A DNA stretch of 64,000 bases from Psychrosphaera saromensis. Lineage in GTDB: Bacteria; Pseudomonadota; Gammaproteobacteria; Enterobacterales; Alteromonadaceae. Below the pieces are notes generated by a model, which was given only the letters and a program-made list of their open reading frames with translations, was not told the origin of the DNA and ran no database searches. A program made the position numbers and the translations under genes. Shown here piece after piece: positions 55,219-63,741 of the stretch (the stretch's first letter is position 1; the number at the start of each line of letters is the position of its first letter). The stretch covers positions 868,001-932,000 of the forward strand of contig NZ_MSCH01000003.1 of the NCBI RefSeq assembly GCF_002954545.1. Reading direction: 5' to 3'.

Positions 55219-55860
55219 TTAATCGAAGCTTATTTTGAAGATAGATAAAGAAAACGTTTTTGGTTTGTGGTTTTTTTTTGGGTGAATAATGAGCTTAGTA
55301 AAGTTAAGTAAAAATCCAACTTCAACAATATTCTCAGACGTTAACTCAGGTGCATTATCAATGTTACGACCTCGGAAATACGCTTGAAAATCACTTAATT
55401 TAAAGGTTATTTGTTGTCTTTCATTAAGGCTAGTAGCGAAATCCTGTTTGTAAGATAAACGATAACCATCAACTATAGTAACCAGTCTTAATTGATAAAT
55501 ATGACCGTCACCTTGCACATCTATGCTGATGGTATCGATACCTGGCTCTAAAGAGGTCACTGGATGAAAAGTAGAGGTGAATCCACCGTTATTTTCCAAC
55601 GAAATTTCACCAGTAAATAACACTCTATCTTGAGCAAGTATTATTTCACCTTGCGACTTTCCACCCATAACACTGTCGTTTGTAATGCGCCAATTAGCTA
55701 ACTCTTCAGAGCCTGTATAATCATTAATGCCAACCATATTATTTTTCAAAGCATCGATTTTCAAACTAGCGTCTTTTAAAGTGTTCATATTTTTACAATA
55801 GACCTTTGATAAAATAGCATAAGCTATTAAAGCGAATACAAAAATGATTAACCATTTCAT
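55219..55860 (-). CDS. CIA30 family protein
   Basis: The 213-aa protein has an N-terminal membrane anchor and a CIA30 (NDUFAF1-like) domain with WRITNDSVMGGKSQGEI and FTGEISLENNGGFTS, then QRLTF-like QQITFKLSDFQAYFRGR. In bacteria the function is unclear. It lies 24 bp from the HAD gene. Confidence 0.87.
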   Translation of the reverse strand: MKWLIIFVFALIAYAILSKVYCKNMNTLKDASLKIDALKNNMVGINDYTGSEELANWRITNDSVMGGKSQGEIILAQDRVLFTGEISLENNGGFTSTFHPVTSLEPGIDTISIDVQGDGHIYQLRLVTIVDGYRLSYKQDFATSLNERQQITFKLSDFQAYFRGRNIDNAPELTSENIVEVGFLLNFTKLIIHPKKNHKPKTFSLSIFKISFD

Positions 55861-55884
55861 CCTCTTATCCTAATGATGGGTTGA

Positions 55885-56481
55885 TTAAATATTATGTGTA
55901 TTTTCAATTATGCTTTGTAAATCGGTTAGCTCATTGACCACAAGCGTAGCTAAATGTGCATAGTCTGGTGTATTACCGTGTGTCACTAAACAAGACATTG
56001 TATTTGCATTAATCGCGGCTTGAATGTCATATAAATAATCACCTACATACAATAAGTTTTCAGGTGGGATGCCCCATTTATTTGCCAAAAATAATAAGCC
56101 GTCGGGAGCTGGTTTTGCTTGGTGTTCTTCTCTTGATATGAGAATAGGAATATTAAGGTTATTATTGTTAATTTTGATTAACGCAGCATCACGACAATTT
56201 CGGGTGACGATTGCTATTGGCATGTTTAGCTTATGCAATAATGTTAACAGATTATCAGCGCCGTCTAATTTAACTGATTCGGCCGCTTCTTTGATTTCAT
56301 AACCAATTAATTTCTGCTCTATTCTGCCTTTCTCTGGCTGAGTCTTCCCATCTAAAAAATCCAATACATCAGTGTCTAGCGGACAACCTAGAGATTTTTT
56401 AATTTTATTAAAATTTAGACTAGACGACACTAATGTGTCGTCTAAATCAAAAATAACACCCTGCAATTTATTGGTTAACAA
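55885..56481 (-). CDS. HAD family hydrolase
   Basis: The 198-aa HAD enzyme has GVIFDLDDTLVSSS (motif I), IVTRNCRDAAL (motif II), KPAPDGLLFLA and LLYVGDYLYDIQAA (motif IV). It is of the phosphoglycolate-phosphatase-like subfamily. Substrate unknown. Confidence 0.9.
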   Translation of the reverse strand: MLTNKLQGVIFDLDDTLVSSSLNFNKIKKSLGCPLDTDVLDFLDGKTQPEKGRIEQKLIGYEIKEAAESVKLDGADNLLTLLHKLNMPIAIVTRNCRDAALIKINNNNLNIPILISREEHQAKPAPDGLLFLANKWGIPPENLLYVGDYLYDIQAAINANTMSCLVTHGNTPDYAHLATLVVNELTDLQSIIENTHNI

Positions 56482-56507
56482 AGCTTATCCTTACAGTATA
56501 TAAACAG

Positions 56508-56786
56508 TTAAAAAGTTATGTTTTGACGACATGGTGCAGCCGGACTTAACCCACACATTTCATCGTATGGTGTTTGATATTCAAGTGTTGCTGTGAATAT
56601 ATTTTTTTTACGTAAATAGTTTTTGGCTTCAGTGAGAGACGATGTAATACCTATTTTATTCGACTTATCTAAGCTAATTAAATTGTCCAACGAGTCTTGT
56701 ACGCCAATTAAATAATGAGTAGATTCTGCTACGCAAATGATAGTTGGTGTTAGCTCTAAATTTGCTTCGGTTAACGTGTTGCTCAT
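56508..56786 (-). CDS. DUF6482-like small protein
   Basis: The protein (92 aa from ATG 56786) has a family-like pattern CVAESTHYLIGVQD and an end with TATLEYQTPYDEMCGL, similar to the SAYDEMIG end of DUF6482. A longer frame from 56828 is unlikely. Function unknown. Confidence 0.6.
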   Translation of the reverse strand: MSNTLTEANLELTPTIICVAESTHYLIGVQDSLDNLISLDKSNKIGITSSLTEAKNYLRKKNIFTATLEYQTPYDEMCGLSPAAPCRQNITF

Positions 56787-56950
56787 AATAAAACTCCAAT
56801 TAAAGTAGTTTAAGTAATTACGAGGCAATTGCCTTTAAGGATCATCATTAGTTGTGCATTGCTTGATGAAGTTTTGTCAAACTAGGGTGAACTTTATTGA
56901 AATCAAGAACGTATATATAACAAATTAAATTTTATAAAAGTGAAATCCCA

Positions 56951-57478
56951 ATGCGTATCGTTATTTTAGCTATATTTGTATCGCTGTTATCAGCATGTGG
57001 CACATCTTATCCAAATCAGTCGGTTAAGGGCCAAGTGTTCCCATCCATTACCGGACAAACATTAGAACAAAATCAGTTGAATATTCCTGCTGATTTAAAG
57101 CAAGACGCTGTTTTATTATTAATAGGTTACAAGCAAAACTCGCAGTTTGATATTGACCGTTGGTTAATTGGTTTAGACATGACAAATACCATAGTGGACG
57201 TGTATGAGCTACCAACTATTCAAGGCATGTTCCCAAGAATGTTTAGTACCGTTATCGACAATGGTATGCGTAAAGGCATTCCAAAAGAGTTATGGAAAGG
57301 TGTGGTAACCGTTTATGAAGATGGCGAAAAAGTACAAAAATTTACAGGTAATGAAAGTGGTAATAACGCCAGAGTTGCCTTGATAAATAAAGACGGTGTT
57401 ATTTTGTATTTTTATGACAGAGGCTTTTCGGTTGGAGCGCTGAATGAGTTAAGAAATGCATTAGAAGCTACTAGGTAA
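56951..57478 (+). CDS. lipoprotein with thioredoxin-like fold, unknown function
   Basis: The 175-aa precursor has a lipobox LSAC (Cys16). The rest (LLLIGYKQNSQFDIDRWL, TPTIQGMFP-like LPTIQGMFPRMF, ARVALINKDGVILYFYDRGF) suggests a redoxin fold without the active-site cysteines. It is of the ATP10-like kind. It precedes the ParD-like gene but a promoter lies between. Confidence 0.7.
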   Translation: MRIVILAIFVSLLSACGTSYPNQSVKGQVFPSITGQTLEQNQLNIPADLKQDAVLLLIGYKQNSQFDIDRWLIGLDMTNTIVDVYELPTIQGMFPRMFSTVIDNGMRKGIPKELWKGVVTVYEDGEKVQKFTGNESGNNARVALINKDGVILYFYDRGFSVGALNELRNALEATR

Positions 57479-57491
57479 GAGGATAAATTTA

Positions 57492-57550
57492 TTGACTCAT
57501 TCTTATACCGGGGTATACACTTCATATATGTTGTATATATAAAGTGTATA
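57492..57550 (+). promoter_or_regulatory. promoter with inverted-repeat operator before the ParD-like gene
   Basis: TTGACT (57492-57497) is a -35; the -10 TATACA starts about 57514. Inverted arms TATACACTT (57514-57522) and AAGTGTATA (57542-57550) are perfect, 9 bp each. The spacer contains CATATATG. Such a layout fits autoregulation by the encoded ParD-like protein. Confidence 0.6.
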
Positions 57551-57557
57551 AAGCCAA

Positions 57558-57764
57558 ATGGGTATAGTAAAAATATCAGAAACATTGCATGAAGAAATTA
57601 GACGTTCTAGCAATGTCATGTCTAGGTCCATTAATTCACAAGCTGAGTTTTGGATAAAAGTCGGGCGATTAGCAGAGTTGAACCCAACACTGACTTTTAC
57701 TGAAATAATGAAAGCTGAGTTACTTAAAGCCGATCAGACTATTGCAGAGGCGTTTCATGAGTAA
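57558..57764 (+). CDS. ParD-like antitoxin family protein
   Basis: The 68-aa protein matches the ParD-like family (MGIVKISETLHEEIRRSSNVMSRSINSQAEFWIKVGRLAE), a ribbon-helix-helix type. There is no ParE-type toxin downstream; instead the next gene is a methionine aminopeptidase, overlapping by 8 bp. Confidence 0.85.
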   Translation: MGIVKISETLHEEIRRSSNVMSRSINSQAEFWIKVGRLAELNPTLTFTEIMKAELLKADQTIAEAFHE

Positions 57765-58530
57765 AGCCATTTTAAAAAATGAACAAGAAATTGCATTAAT
57801 GCGTGAATCTGGCCGACTGTTGGCACAAGTATTTAAAATGTTAGATGACTTTATTTGTGAAGGCATGACAACATTGGAAATAGATACCAAAGTTGAAGAT
57901 TATATTCGTAATGAATTGAATGCTCGTCCCGCCAGCAAAGGTCAATATGATTACAAGTTCTCGTTAAACTCATCCATTAATGACGTGGTTTGCCACGGTG
58001 TTCCTAGCGATACAGTCAAGATCAATGCTAAAGATATTATCAATCTTGATATCACTTTAGAAAAAGACGGGTTTATTAGCGACTCCAGTAAAATGTTCAC
58101 CTTTAGCAATACCAGTGTAGAGGCTAAGCGCTTAGTTAAAACCACTTATGATGCCATGTGGAAAGGCATTAACGTGGTGAAGCCAGGAGCAAGATTAGGA
58201 GATGTTGGTTATGCAATTCAAAAACATGCAGAGCAGGCCGGTTACAGTGTTGTAAGAGAATATTGTGGTCATGGTATCGGCCGTGAAATGCACGAAGATC
58301 CTCAAGTATTGCATTACGGCAGACCGAATACGGGACTAGTTCTGAAAGCGGGTATGACATTCACCATTGAACCTATGATCAACCAAGGTACTCACAAAAT
58401 TAAAAACAAGAAAGATGGTTGGACAGTAGTCACAAAAGATAAAAAACTATCTGCTCAATGGGAGCATACAATTTTGGTGACCAAAACGGGGTTTGAGGTA
58501 TTAACGCTGCGTCATGAGGAAACTCTGTAA
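57757..58530 (+). CDS. map: type I methionine aminopeptidase
   Basis: Map removes the N-terminal Met from new proteins. The 257-aa protein (ATG 57757, with GAGG upstream) has the metal ligands in DITLEKDGFISDSSKMF, GHGIGREMHEDPQVLHY, FTIEPMIN and QWEHTILVT. The GAREL-type N-terminal KNEQEIALMRESGRLLAQ is present. It is not next to rpsB, so it may be a second copy. It overlaps the ParD-like gene. Confidence 0.95.
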   Translation: MSKAILKNEQEIALMRESGRLLAQVFKMLDDFICEGMTTLEIDTKVEDYIRNELNARPASKGQYDYKFSLNSSINDVVCHGVPSDTVKINAKDIINLDITLEKDGFISDSSKMFTFSNTSVEAKRLVKTTYDAMWKGINVVKPGARLGDVGYAIQKHAEQAGYSVVREYCGHGIGREMHEDPQVLHYGRPNTGLVLKAGMTFTIEPMINQGTHKIKNKKDGWTVVTKDKKLSAQWEHTILVTKTGFEVLTLRHEETL

Positions 58531-58608
58531 ATTAATATAATGCCCAGCCTATAGTCCACTTATAGCTAATTATAATGTATTACTTATGTTTCATCATTTG
58601 ACTTGAAA

Positions 58609-59499
58609 CTACTGTGGCCAAATTTCGCTAAAATATGTTTTTAATAATTCGGCCACTATCACCACTCTTTCAACGTGCTGGTAGCGCTTATGGATGACGA
58701 TATGTAATTCACCAGCGGCAACTTCACTTAGGTCAATGTCTAGAGCTGTAAGTCCTTTAATTAATGGGCTTTTTACAAAACTAGTAGGTAAGGCTAATGC
58801 TCCTAATCCGGCACAACACGCCGCTACTTGGACGTTATAATCATTAGAGCTGAATACTGGCTTAAAGTTTTGTATTTCCCTCTTTAAAATTTGATTAGTC
58901 AGTAAATGATCGTGGTCTTCCGACCAACAAATCCAGTTTAACTCTTGAAAAGTCACATCATTACTTAACGAGTTGGCAACATCTTCCGATACATAAACGT
59001 TTATTCCACAATAAAAAGACGCCATACAAATTAGGTCTTTATCTTTTGGTTTTTCTGTACGAAATGATATATCTGCCTCGCCACGGGTAAGATTAAAGGT
59101 ATTGGTGCCACTTAACACTTCGAGCTGAATACCGGGATATTTGTCTTTTAGCTTTTTTCCTACCTGCGGTAAAAAGGCAAAACAAATTCCAGGAGGCGCG
59201 GTGATCCGCACTCTACCTTCAACTTTATTTGGTGCTTGAGCCTGCGTCATGGTTTCAACTGACCAAATTGCCATTTGTTTTGCTGCAGGCAAAAGTTTTT
59301 GCCCTAATGCTGTAAGTTCACAACCCTGACTAAAACGAGAAAATAATGGCTGACCAAGCTGTTGCTCCAGCTCTGCAATACGTCTGCTGAGTGTTGGTTG
59401 GCCAAGTTTTAAATTTCTGGCTGCAGCACTAAAACTACCACTCTCAGCTACCGCTAAAAAAAGTCGGATGTCTTGCCAATTTAATTCATTGCTATTCAT
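58609..59499 (-). CDS. LysR family transcriptional regulator
   Basis: The 296-aa protein has the LysR HTH (DIRLFLAVAESGSFSAAARNLKLGQPTLSRRIAELEQQL) and an effector domain. It is divergent from the metallo-hydrolase gene, its likely target. The inducer is not known. Confidence 0.93.
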   Translation of the reverse strand: MNSNELNWQDIRLFLAVAESGSFSAAARNLKLGQPTLSRRIAELEQQLGQPLFSRFSQGCELTALGQKLLPAAKQMAIWSVETMTQAQAPNKVEGRVRITAPPGICFAFLPQVGKKLKDKYPGIQLEVLSGTNTFNLTRGEADISFRTEKPKDKDLICMASFYCGINVYVSEDVANSLSNDVTFQELNWICWSEDHDHLLTNQILKREIQNFKPVFSSNDYNVQVAACCAGLGALALPTSFVKSPLIKGLTALDIDLSEVAAGELHIVIHKRYQHVERVVIVAELLKTYFSEIWPQ

Positions 59500-59546
59500 T
59501 TTTGGATATGCCGATTGTTATTTAGTGGATTTACATGATTTATAGA

Positions 59547-59564
59547 ATGGCTAAACTATGCCAT
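59547..59564. promoter_or_regulatory. candidate LysR operator
   Basis: ATGGC and GCCAT arms flank an 8-bp spacer (59547-59564). It lies midway between the two divergent starts. The match to a T-N11-A site is plausible. Confidence 0.4.
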
Positions 59565-59629
59565 ATCTTCTTTTACTACTAAAGGTAAAGAGAGAATAAA
59601 TCACATTAACTAATTATGGAGTAAATAAT

Positions 59630-60568
59630 ATGAGTAAGAATAGGTTCTATATAAAAATGGTAATTGGCTTTGTTAGTCTTTTATTTCTCTCTTCCATAAT
59701 ATGGATTAATCAAGCAACGCAAACAAACCACCCATCTATTACATCAACATTAGGGCAAGAAAGTAATTATCAGTCTTTAGTTGATAGCCTAACTACAGGA
59801 AAAAAAATATCGGTGAACAAGGTTAAATCTGCAAACTGGAAAGTCCCTTTAAGTGGTTTACTTAATCTTGAGTCCGCAGCCGCAAAACATGAAGGGTTGG
59901 AAGATCATGATGAAGACATTCAAATTTATACTTTCCATTTAACGCATCCTTTACACGGAGACTTTTTGATTGATACAGGCGTTAGCCAACAGTTTTATAA
60001 TGATCCAGAGTCGTTAGGTATTCCTAGCTGGTTAGCATCTGGGTATGGATTAGAGAACATGACAATACTGACGGCAACAGATGATTATATAAAACAAAGA
60101 AACTTGGATTTAAAAGGCGTGTTTTTAACGCATTTACACCTTGATCATATAAGCGGTATATCGGCAATAGATAAACAGGTTCCTTTGTATGTAGGAGAAG
60201 GAGAAACTGAAGAACGTTATTTCTTATACGCAGCAACGCGAGGTGCTACCGACACTATGCTTAACGGCAGACCGTCGTTGCAACAATGGACCGCAGAGTA
60301 TGTTGATGTGTTTGGAGATAGTAGTGTGTTTGCAATTCATTCACCTGGTCACACAGCGGGTTCTACCGCTTATTTAGTAAATACATTTGAAGGTCCGGTG
60401 CTTTTTACTGGTGATGCAAGCCATACTACGTGGGGATGGAACCATGGCGTTGAACCTGGCAGCTTTTCAACCGATCAAACTCGCAGTCTTACAAGTTTAA
60501 ACAAACTGATTGAACTAGTTAAAAGCTACCCTGAGATCCGAGTACAGCCTGGACATCAAAGTCTATAA
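59630..60568 (+). CDS. MBL-fold metallo-hydrolase, membrane-anchored
   Basis: The 312-aa protein has an N-terminal membrane segment or signal (MVIGFVSLLFLSSIIWI) and the metallo-beta-lactamase motif THLHLDHISG (residues about 178-187), with GHTAGSTAYLV, FTGDASHT and a final PGHQSL. It resembles lactonase-like MBL proteins. It is divergent from a LysR gene. Confidence 0.92.
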   Translation: MSKNRFYIKMVIGFVSLLFLSSIIWINQATQTNHPSITSTLGQESNYQSLVDSLTTGKKISVNKVKSANWKVPLSGLLNLESAAAKHEGLEDHDEDIQIYTFHLTHPLHGDFLIDTGVSQQFYNDPESLGIPSWLASGYGLENMTILTATDDYIKQRNLDLKGVFLTHLHLDHISGISAIDKQVPLYVGEGETEERYFLYAATRGATDTMLNGRPSLQQWTAEYVDVFGDSSVFAIHSPGHTAGSTAYLVNTFEGPVLFTGDASHTTWGWNHGVEPGSFSTDQTRSLTSLNKLIELVKSYPEIRVQPGHQSL

Positions 60569-60620
60569 ATTATGCTCGTTATATTTAATCAGGCATTTAA
60601 TGTCTGATTAAATAGCCGCA

Positions 60621-61010
60621 TCATAAATGAAGTAAGATAGAAGCTTGATCTTTTTGCGGCATATTGCCTACAACTAACATGTAAGAGTTATCGATCATGC
60701 GCTCAATTTCTCCTTGAGGAACTGAACCGTCTAAAATAATGGTATTCCAATGTTTTTTGTTCATGTGATAGCCTGGGATTATAGAAGGGAAAATATCACG
60801 TAACATTATTGCTTCATCTGGGTCACATTTTAAATTTAGCCAATACGGCTCAGAGCCGTCTTCTGCTTTAACCTCAGCTTTACTTTCGCTAAGAATTGCA
60901 AACATCTTATGTTTAACTTTATACACTTCAGATACGTCATTAAATGGAAAATTTACTAAGGTTTCAGGCTTTGATTTTAAGTACGTTTGAACTGGAATTT
61001 GAAAATTCAT
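60621..61010 (-). CDS. MmcQ/YjbR family protein
   Basis: The 129-aa protein is a YjbR-like (CyaY-fold) protein: PFNDVSEVYKVKHKMFA, WLNLKCDP, PGYHMNKKHWNTIILDGSVP. It may bind DNA. Monocistronic. Confidence 0.9.
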   Translation of the reverse strand: MNFQIPVQTYLKSKPETLVNFPFNDVSEVYKVKHKMFAILSESKAEVKAEDGSEPYWLNLKCDPDEAIMLRDIFPSIIPGYHMNKKHWNTIILDGSVPQGEIERMIDNSYMLVVGNMPQKDQASILLHL

Positions 61011-61064
61011 TAATAGCTTCCATTTAAGTGAAAATATGCGTAGCCAAGGTATGCTTGTAAAGAA

Positions 61065-61092
61065 AAAAGCGCAATATATATACTGCGCTTAA
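61065..61092 (-). terminator. terminator of the second nhaA
   Basis: AAGCGCA (61067-61073) pairs with TGCGCTT (61084-61090). On the minus strand it is followed by TTTTCTTT. Confidence 0.75.
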
Positions 61093-61121
61093 TGTACCAT
61101 TATTAACAGCTAGTAATATAA

Positions 61122-62294
61122 TTATTCAGTAACTTTTCGGCTACGAGAGATAAAGAATGCCCCAACAATAGCTGACAGAATAGATCCCGATAATACACCG
61201 ACTTTAACGCTATTTAAATGTTCAAACCCTTGGTGTTCAAAAGCTAATGATCCAATGAATAAGCTCATGGTAAAACCAATCCCACATAAAAGAGTAACTC
61301 CATAAAGTTGCAGCCAATTTGTTCCATCAGGTAATTTAGCTAATCCACTCTTAACGGCTAACCAGCAAGCACCAAAAATACCAACTTGTTTACCAATAAA
61401 TAATCCAGCAACAATACCCATGACAATAGGGTTAAAAATATCTTCTGTTGTTGTTCCAATAAGTTGTACACCTGCATTGGCAAAGGCAAATACTGGTAAG
61501 ATAAAAAAGGCGACCCAATTATGTAAGCTGTGCTCCATGTGATGCAGCATTGGATGACCATCTTCGTTCTTAACATTAATAGGAATAAACATGGCAACCG
61601 CAAAACCTGCAAGAGTTGCATGAACGCCGGATTTTAAAACAGCTGCCCATACAATAATTCCAATTAAAACATACGCACCTTGTGCTCTAACTTTATAGCG
61701 ATTTAAGCCAAATAGAGCTAACAGCCCTACAGCAGCAATAATTAAAGATGTTGTGGATAAGTCAGCAGAATAAAATAACGCAATAATCACTATCGCGCCT
61801 ATGTCATCAAAAATTGCTACCGACAATAAAAACAGTTTTAACGTTATAGGTAACGAACGACCAAATAAACTAAATACTCCAAGCGCAAATGCAATGTCTG
61901 TAGCAGAAGGTATTGCCCATCCGGTAACGGCAATAGGATCATCTTGGTTAAACCAAACATAAATTAATGCTGGTACGGCGATACCTGCAATTGCAGCTAT
62001 TGCTGGTAAGGTTATTTGAGCAACAGAACTTAAATGACCCTGTAGAATTTCTCGTTTAATTTCTAAACCCACCATAAAAAAGAAAATGGCCATCAGCCCA
62101 TCGTTAATCCATAACAGTAAAGGTTTAGCTATTTCAAATGAACCGAACTGAATTGCTACTGGTAGATTTAACATACCATTGTAGAAACCATCTAAAGGCG
62201 AATTAGCAAAGATAAGAGCCAGGATTGCGGCGCAAACAAGAATAACTCCACCTGCAGCATCGTGTTGGATCATTTGTTTTAATTTTTTAGACAT
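61122..62294 (-). CDS. nhaA: Na+/H+ antiporter NhaA, second copy
   Basis: The 390-aa protein is a full NhaA: WINDGLMAIFFFMVGLEIKRE, AIPSATDIAFALG and AIFDDIGAIVIIALF. The first Asp-pair region has FDD where the other copy has IDD. It is about as long as copy one. It has its own terminator but no nhaR neighbour. Confidence 0.96.
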   Translation of the reverse strand: MSKKLKQMIQHDAAGGVILVCAAILALIFANSPLDGFYNGMLNLPVAIQFGSFEIAKPLLLWINDGLMAIFFFMVGLEIKREILQGHLSSVAQITLPAIAAIAGIAVPALIYVWFNQDDPIAVTGWAIPSATDIAFALGVFSLFGRSLPITLKLFLLSVAIFDDIGAIVIIALFYSADLSTTSLIIAAVGLLALFGLNRYKVRAQGAYVLIGIIVWAAVLKSGVHATLAGFAVAMFIPINVKNEDGHPMLHHMEHSLHNWVAFFILPVFAFANAGVQLIGTTTEDIFNPIVMGIVAGLFIGKQVGIFGACWLAVKSGLAKLPDGTNWLQLYGVTLLCGIGFTMSLFIGSLAFEHQGFEHLNSVKVGVLSGSILSAIVGAFFISRSRKVTE

Positions 62295-62603
62295 TAGTGG
62301 TTTCTTTAAATATTTTCATGAAGCTAACCATAACAAGGAATTAAGGATATAGAAATAAATAGACGGTTAATCGACTAATTTCAATTATATAAGGTCACTT
62401 TTTTAACCAGAAAAATAAGCAGTTAACTTGATATAGCTCAATATTAGTTGTCGTAAGTTGGCGGGATCTGGATTCGTGGTTTACTTTTATAGTCGTGATA
62501 TCGATTTATCTCATATCACTAACTTTCACAACAAAGCGTTCATGGTCGATTTTTTGATCGCTGACTTTAAATATAATATCAACAACAACATGGGTCGTAT
62601 TTA
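62295..62603. promoter_or_regulatory. divergent promoter region between nhaA and porin genes
   Basis: This 309-bp gap holds a perfect -10 TATAAT at 62572-62577 ahead of the porin, and an inverted repeat GTGATAT (62495-62501) / ATATCAC (62513-62519). I see no reading frame. No Pho box is convincing. Confidence 0.5.
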
Positions 62604-63731
62604 ATGAAAAACACTCTAGCAGCAGCAATTATAGTTGCACTTGGTGCAACATCGACATCAGCTCTGGCATTAGCAGATACCCAGATTAAGGGCTTTGCCT
62701 CAGTCGTTGCAGGAATTACAACAGACGCAGATACAAGCTTGTTTGGTTATAATGATAAACTTTCATTTAAACCAGAAAGTCTATTTGCTTTACAGATTTC
62801 GTCTGACTTAGGTGAGGGGCTATCAGCAACCGCACAAATAATGTCTCGTGGAGAAAATGATTATTCTGCAAATTTTGAATGGGCTTATTTGTCTTATGAG
62901 ATATCAGACAACTCTCAAATAAACGCAGGCCGATTGCGTATTCCATTTTATCGTTACTCTGACTTTTTAGATGTTGGTTACGCTTATAACTGGAATCGTC
63001 CACCTTCGAGCGTATATAACTCAGATTTTTCCTCTTTTGACGGCTTAAGCTATGTATATAGCAGTACGCTAGGAGATGCCGACTCAAGCTTGCAATTAAT
63101 TGCAGGATCAAATGACAGTATAATTAATGGAAACCCCTCTAAGCTAGATAATTTAGTGGGCATTAACTGGACCGTAACTTACGACTGGCTAACGGCTAGA
63201 ATAGGCTACTTTGGTGCAGACGTTACTGTAGATATACAAAATGAAGGTTTGGTTGCTCTAATAGCCGGATTAAATAATGTTGGCTTGGTAGATGATGCAA
63301 ATGGCATTGCAGTTATTGAAGACTTTGGTGACTTTTTTGCTATAGGTTTAAGTGCTGATTACAACGACTTTCTTTTTGATTTTGAGTTAATTAGCTCTGG
63401 AACCGAAGACGCCGTAGCGGCAGATCAGGATTCATCTTATGTATCGGTTGGATATCGTTTTGACCAATGGATTGTATTAGCTACCGTTGAAACCCGTGAA
63501 GATGGATTTGATGACTCTAGGTTTGGTCAAATCCCAAGTGTGTATGCTCCGCTTGATTCATTAGTAGATGGAGCACTTGAAGGTCAAGAAGTGCAACAAG
63601 ATAGTGTATCGGTAGGTGTGCGTTACAACTTCCATCCATCAGCGTCATTGAAATTTGATTATACAAGTAGTGAAATTAACGATGCAGATGCGGTAAATGT
63701 ATTCACCGTTGGTGTGGACTTGGTATTTTAA
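62604..63731 (+). CDS. outer-membrane porin
   Basis: The 375-aa precursor has a signal peptide ending near ALA and a gram-negative porin pattern: AGRLRIPFYRYSDFLDVGYAYNWNRPP, VGVRYNFHPSASLKFDYT and the C-terminal aromatic VFTVGVDLVF. It is followed at 10 bp by a phosphate-binding-like gene, so it may serve anion uptake; that is inference. Confidence 0.9.
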   Translation: MKNTLAAAIIVALGATSTSALALADTQIKGFASVVAGITTDADTSLFGYNDKLSFKPESLFALQISSDLGEGLSATAQIMSRGENDYSANFEWAYLSYEISDNSQINAGRLRIPFYRYSDFLDVGYAYNWNRPPSSVYNSDFSSFDGLSYVYSSTLGDADSSLQLIAGSNDSIINGNPSKLDNLVGINWTVTYDWLTARIGYFGADVTVDIQNEGLVALIAGLNNVGLVDDANGIAVIEDFGDFFAIGLSADYNDFLFDFELISSGTEDAVAADQDSSYVSVGYRFDQWIVLATVETREDGFDDSRFGQIPSVYAPLDSLVDGALEGQEVQQDSVSVGVRYNFHPSASLKFDYTSSEINDADAVNVFTVGVDLVF

Positions 63732-63741
63732 GGGGTAATAA

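Noticed and set aside
57558-58530. Classic ParDE toxin-antitoxin pair
   Set aside because: The downstream gene has all Map metal ligands and no ParE features.
62505-62550. Pho box before the porin and phosphate-binding-like genes
   Set aside because: CTCAT and TTTCAC half-sites are present but not at the 11-bp spacing of a Pho box.
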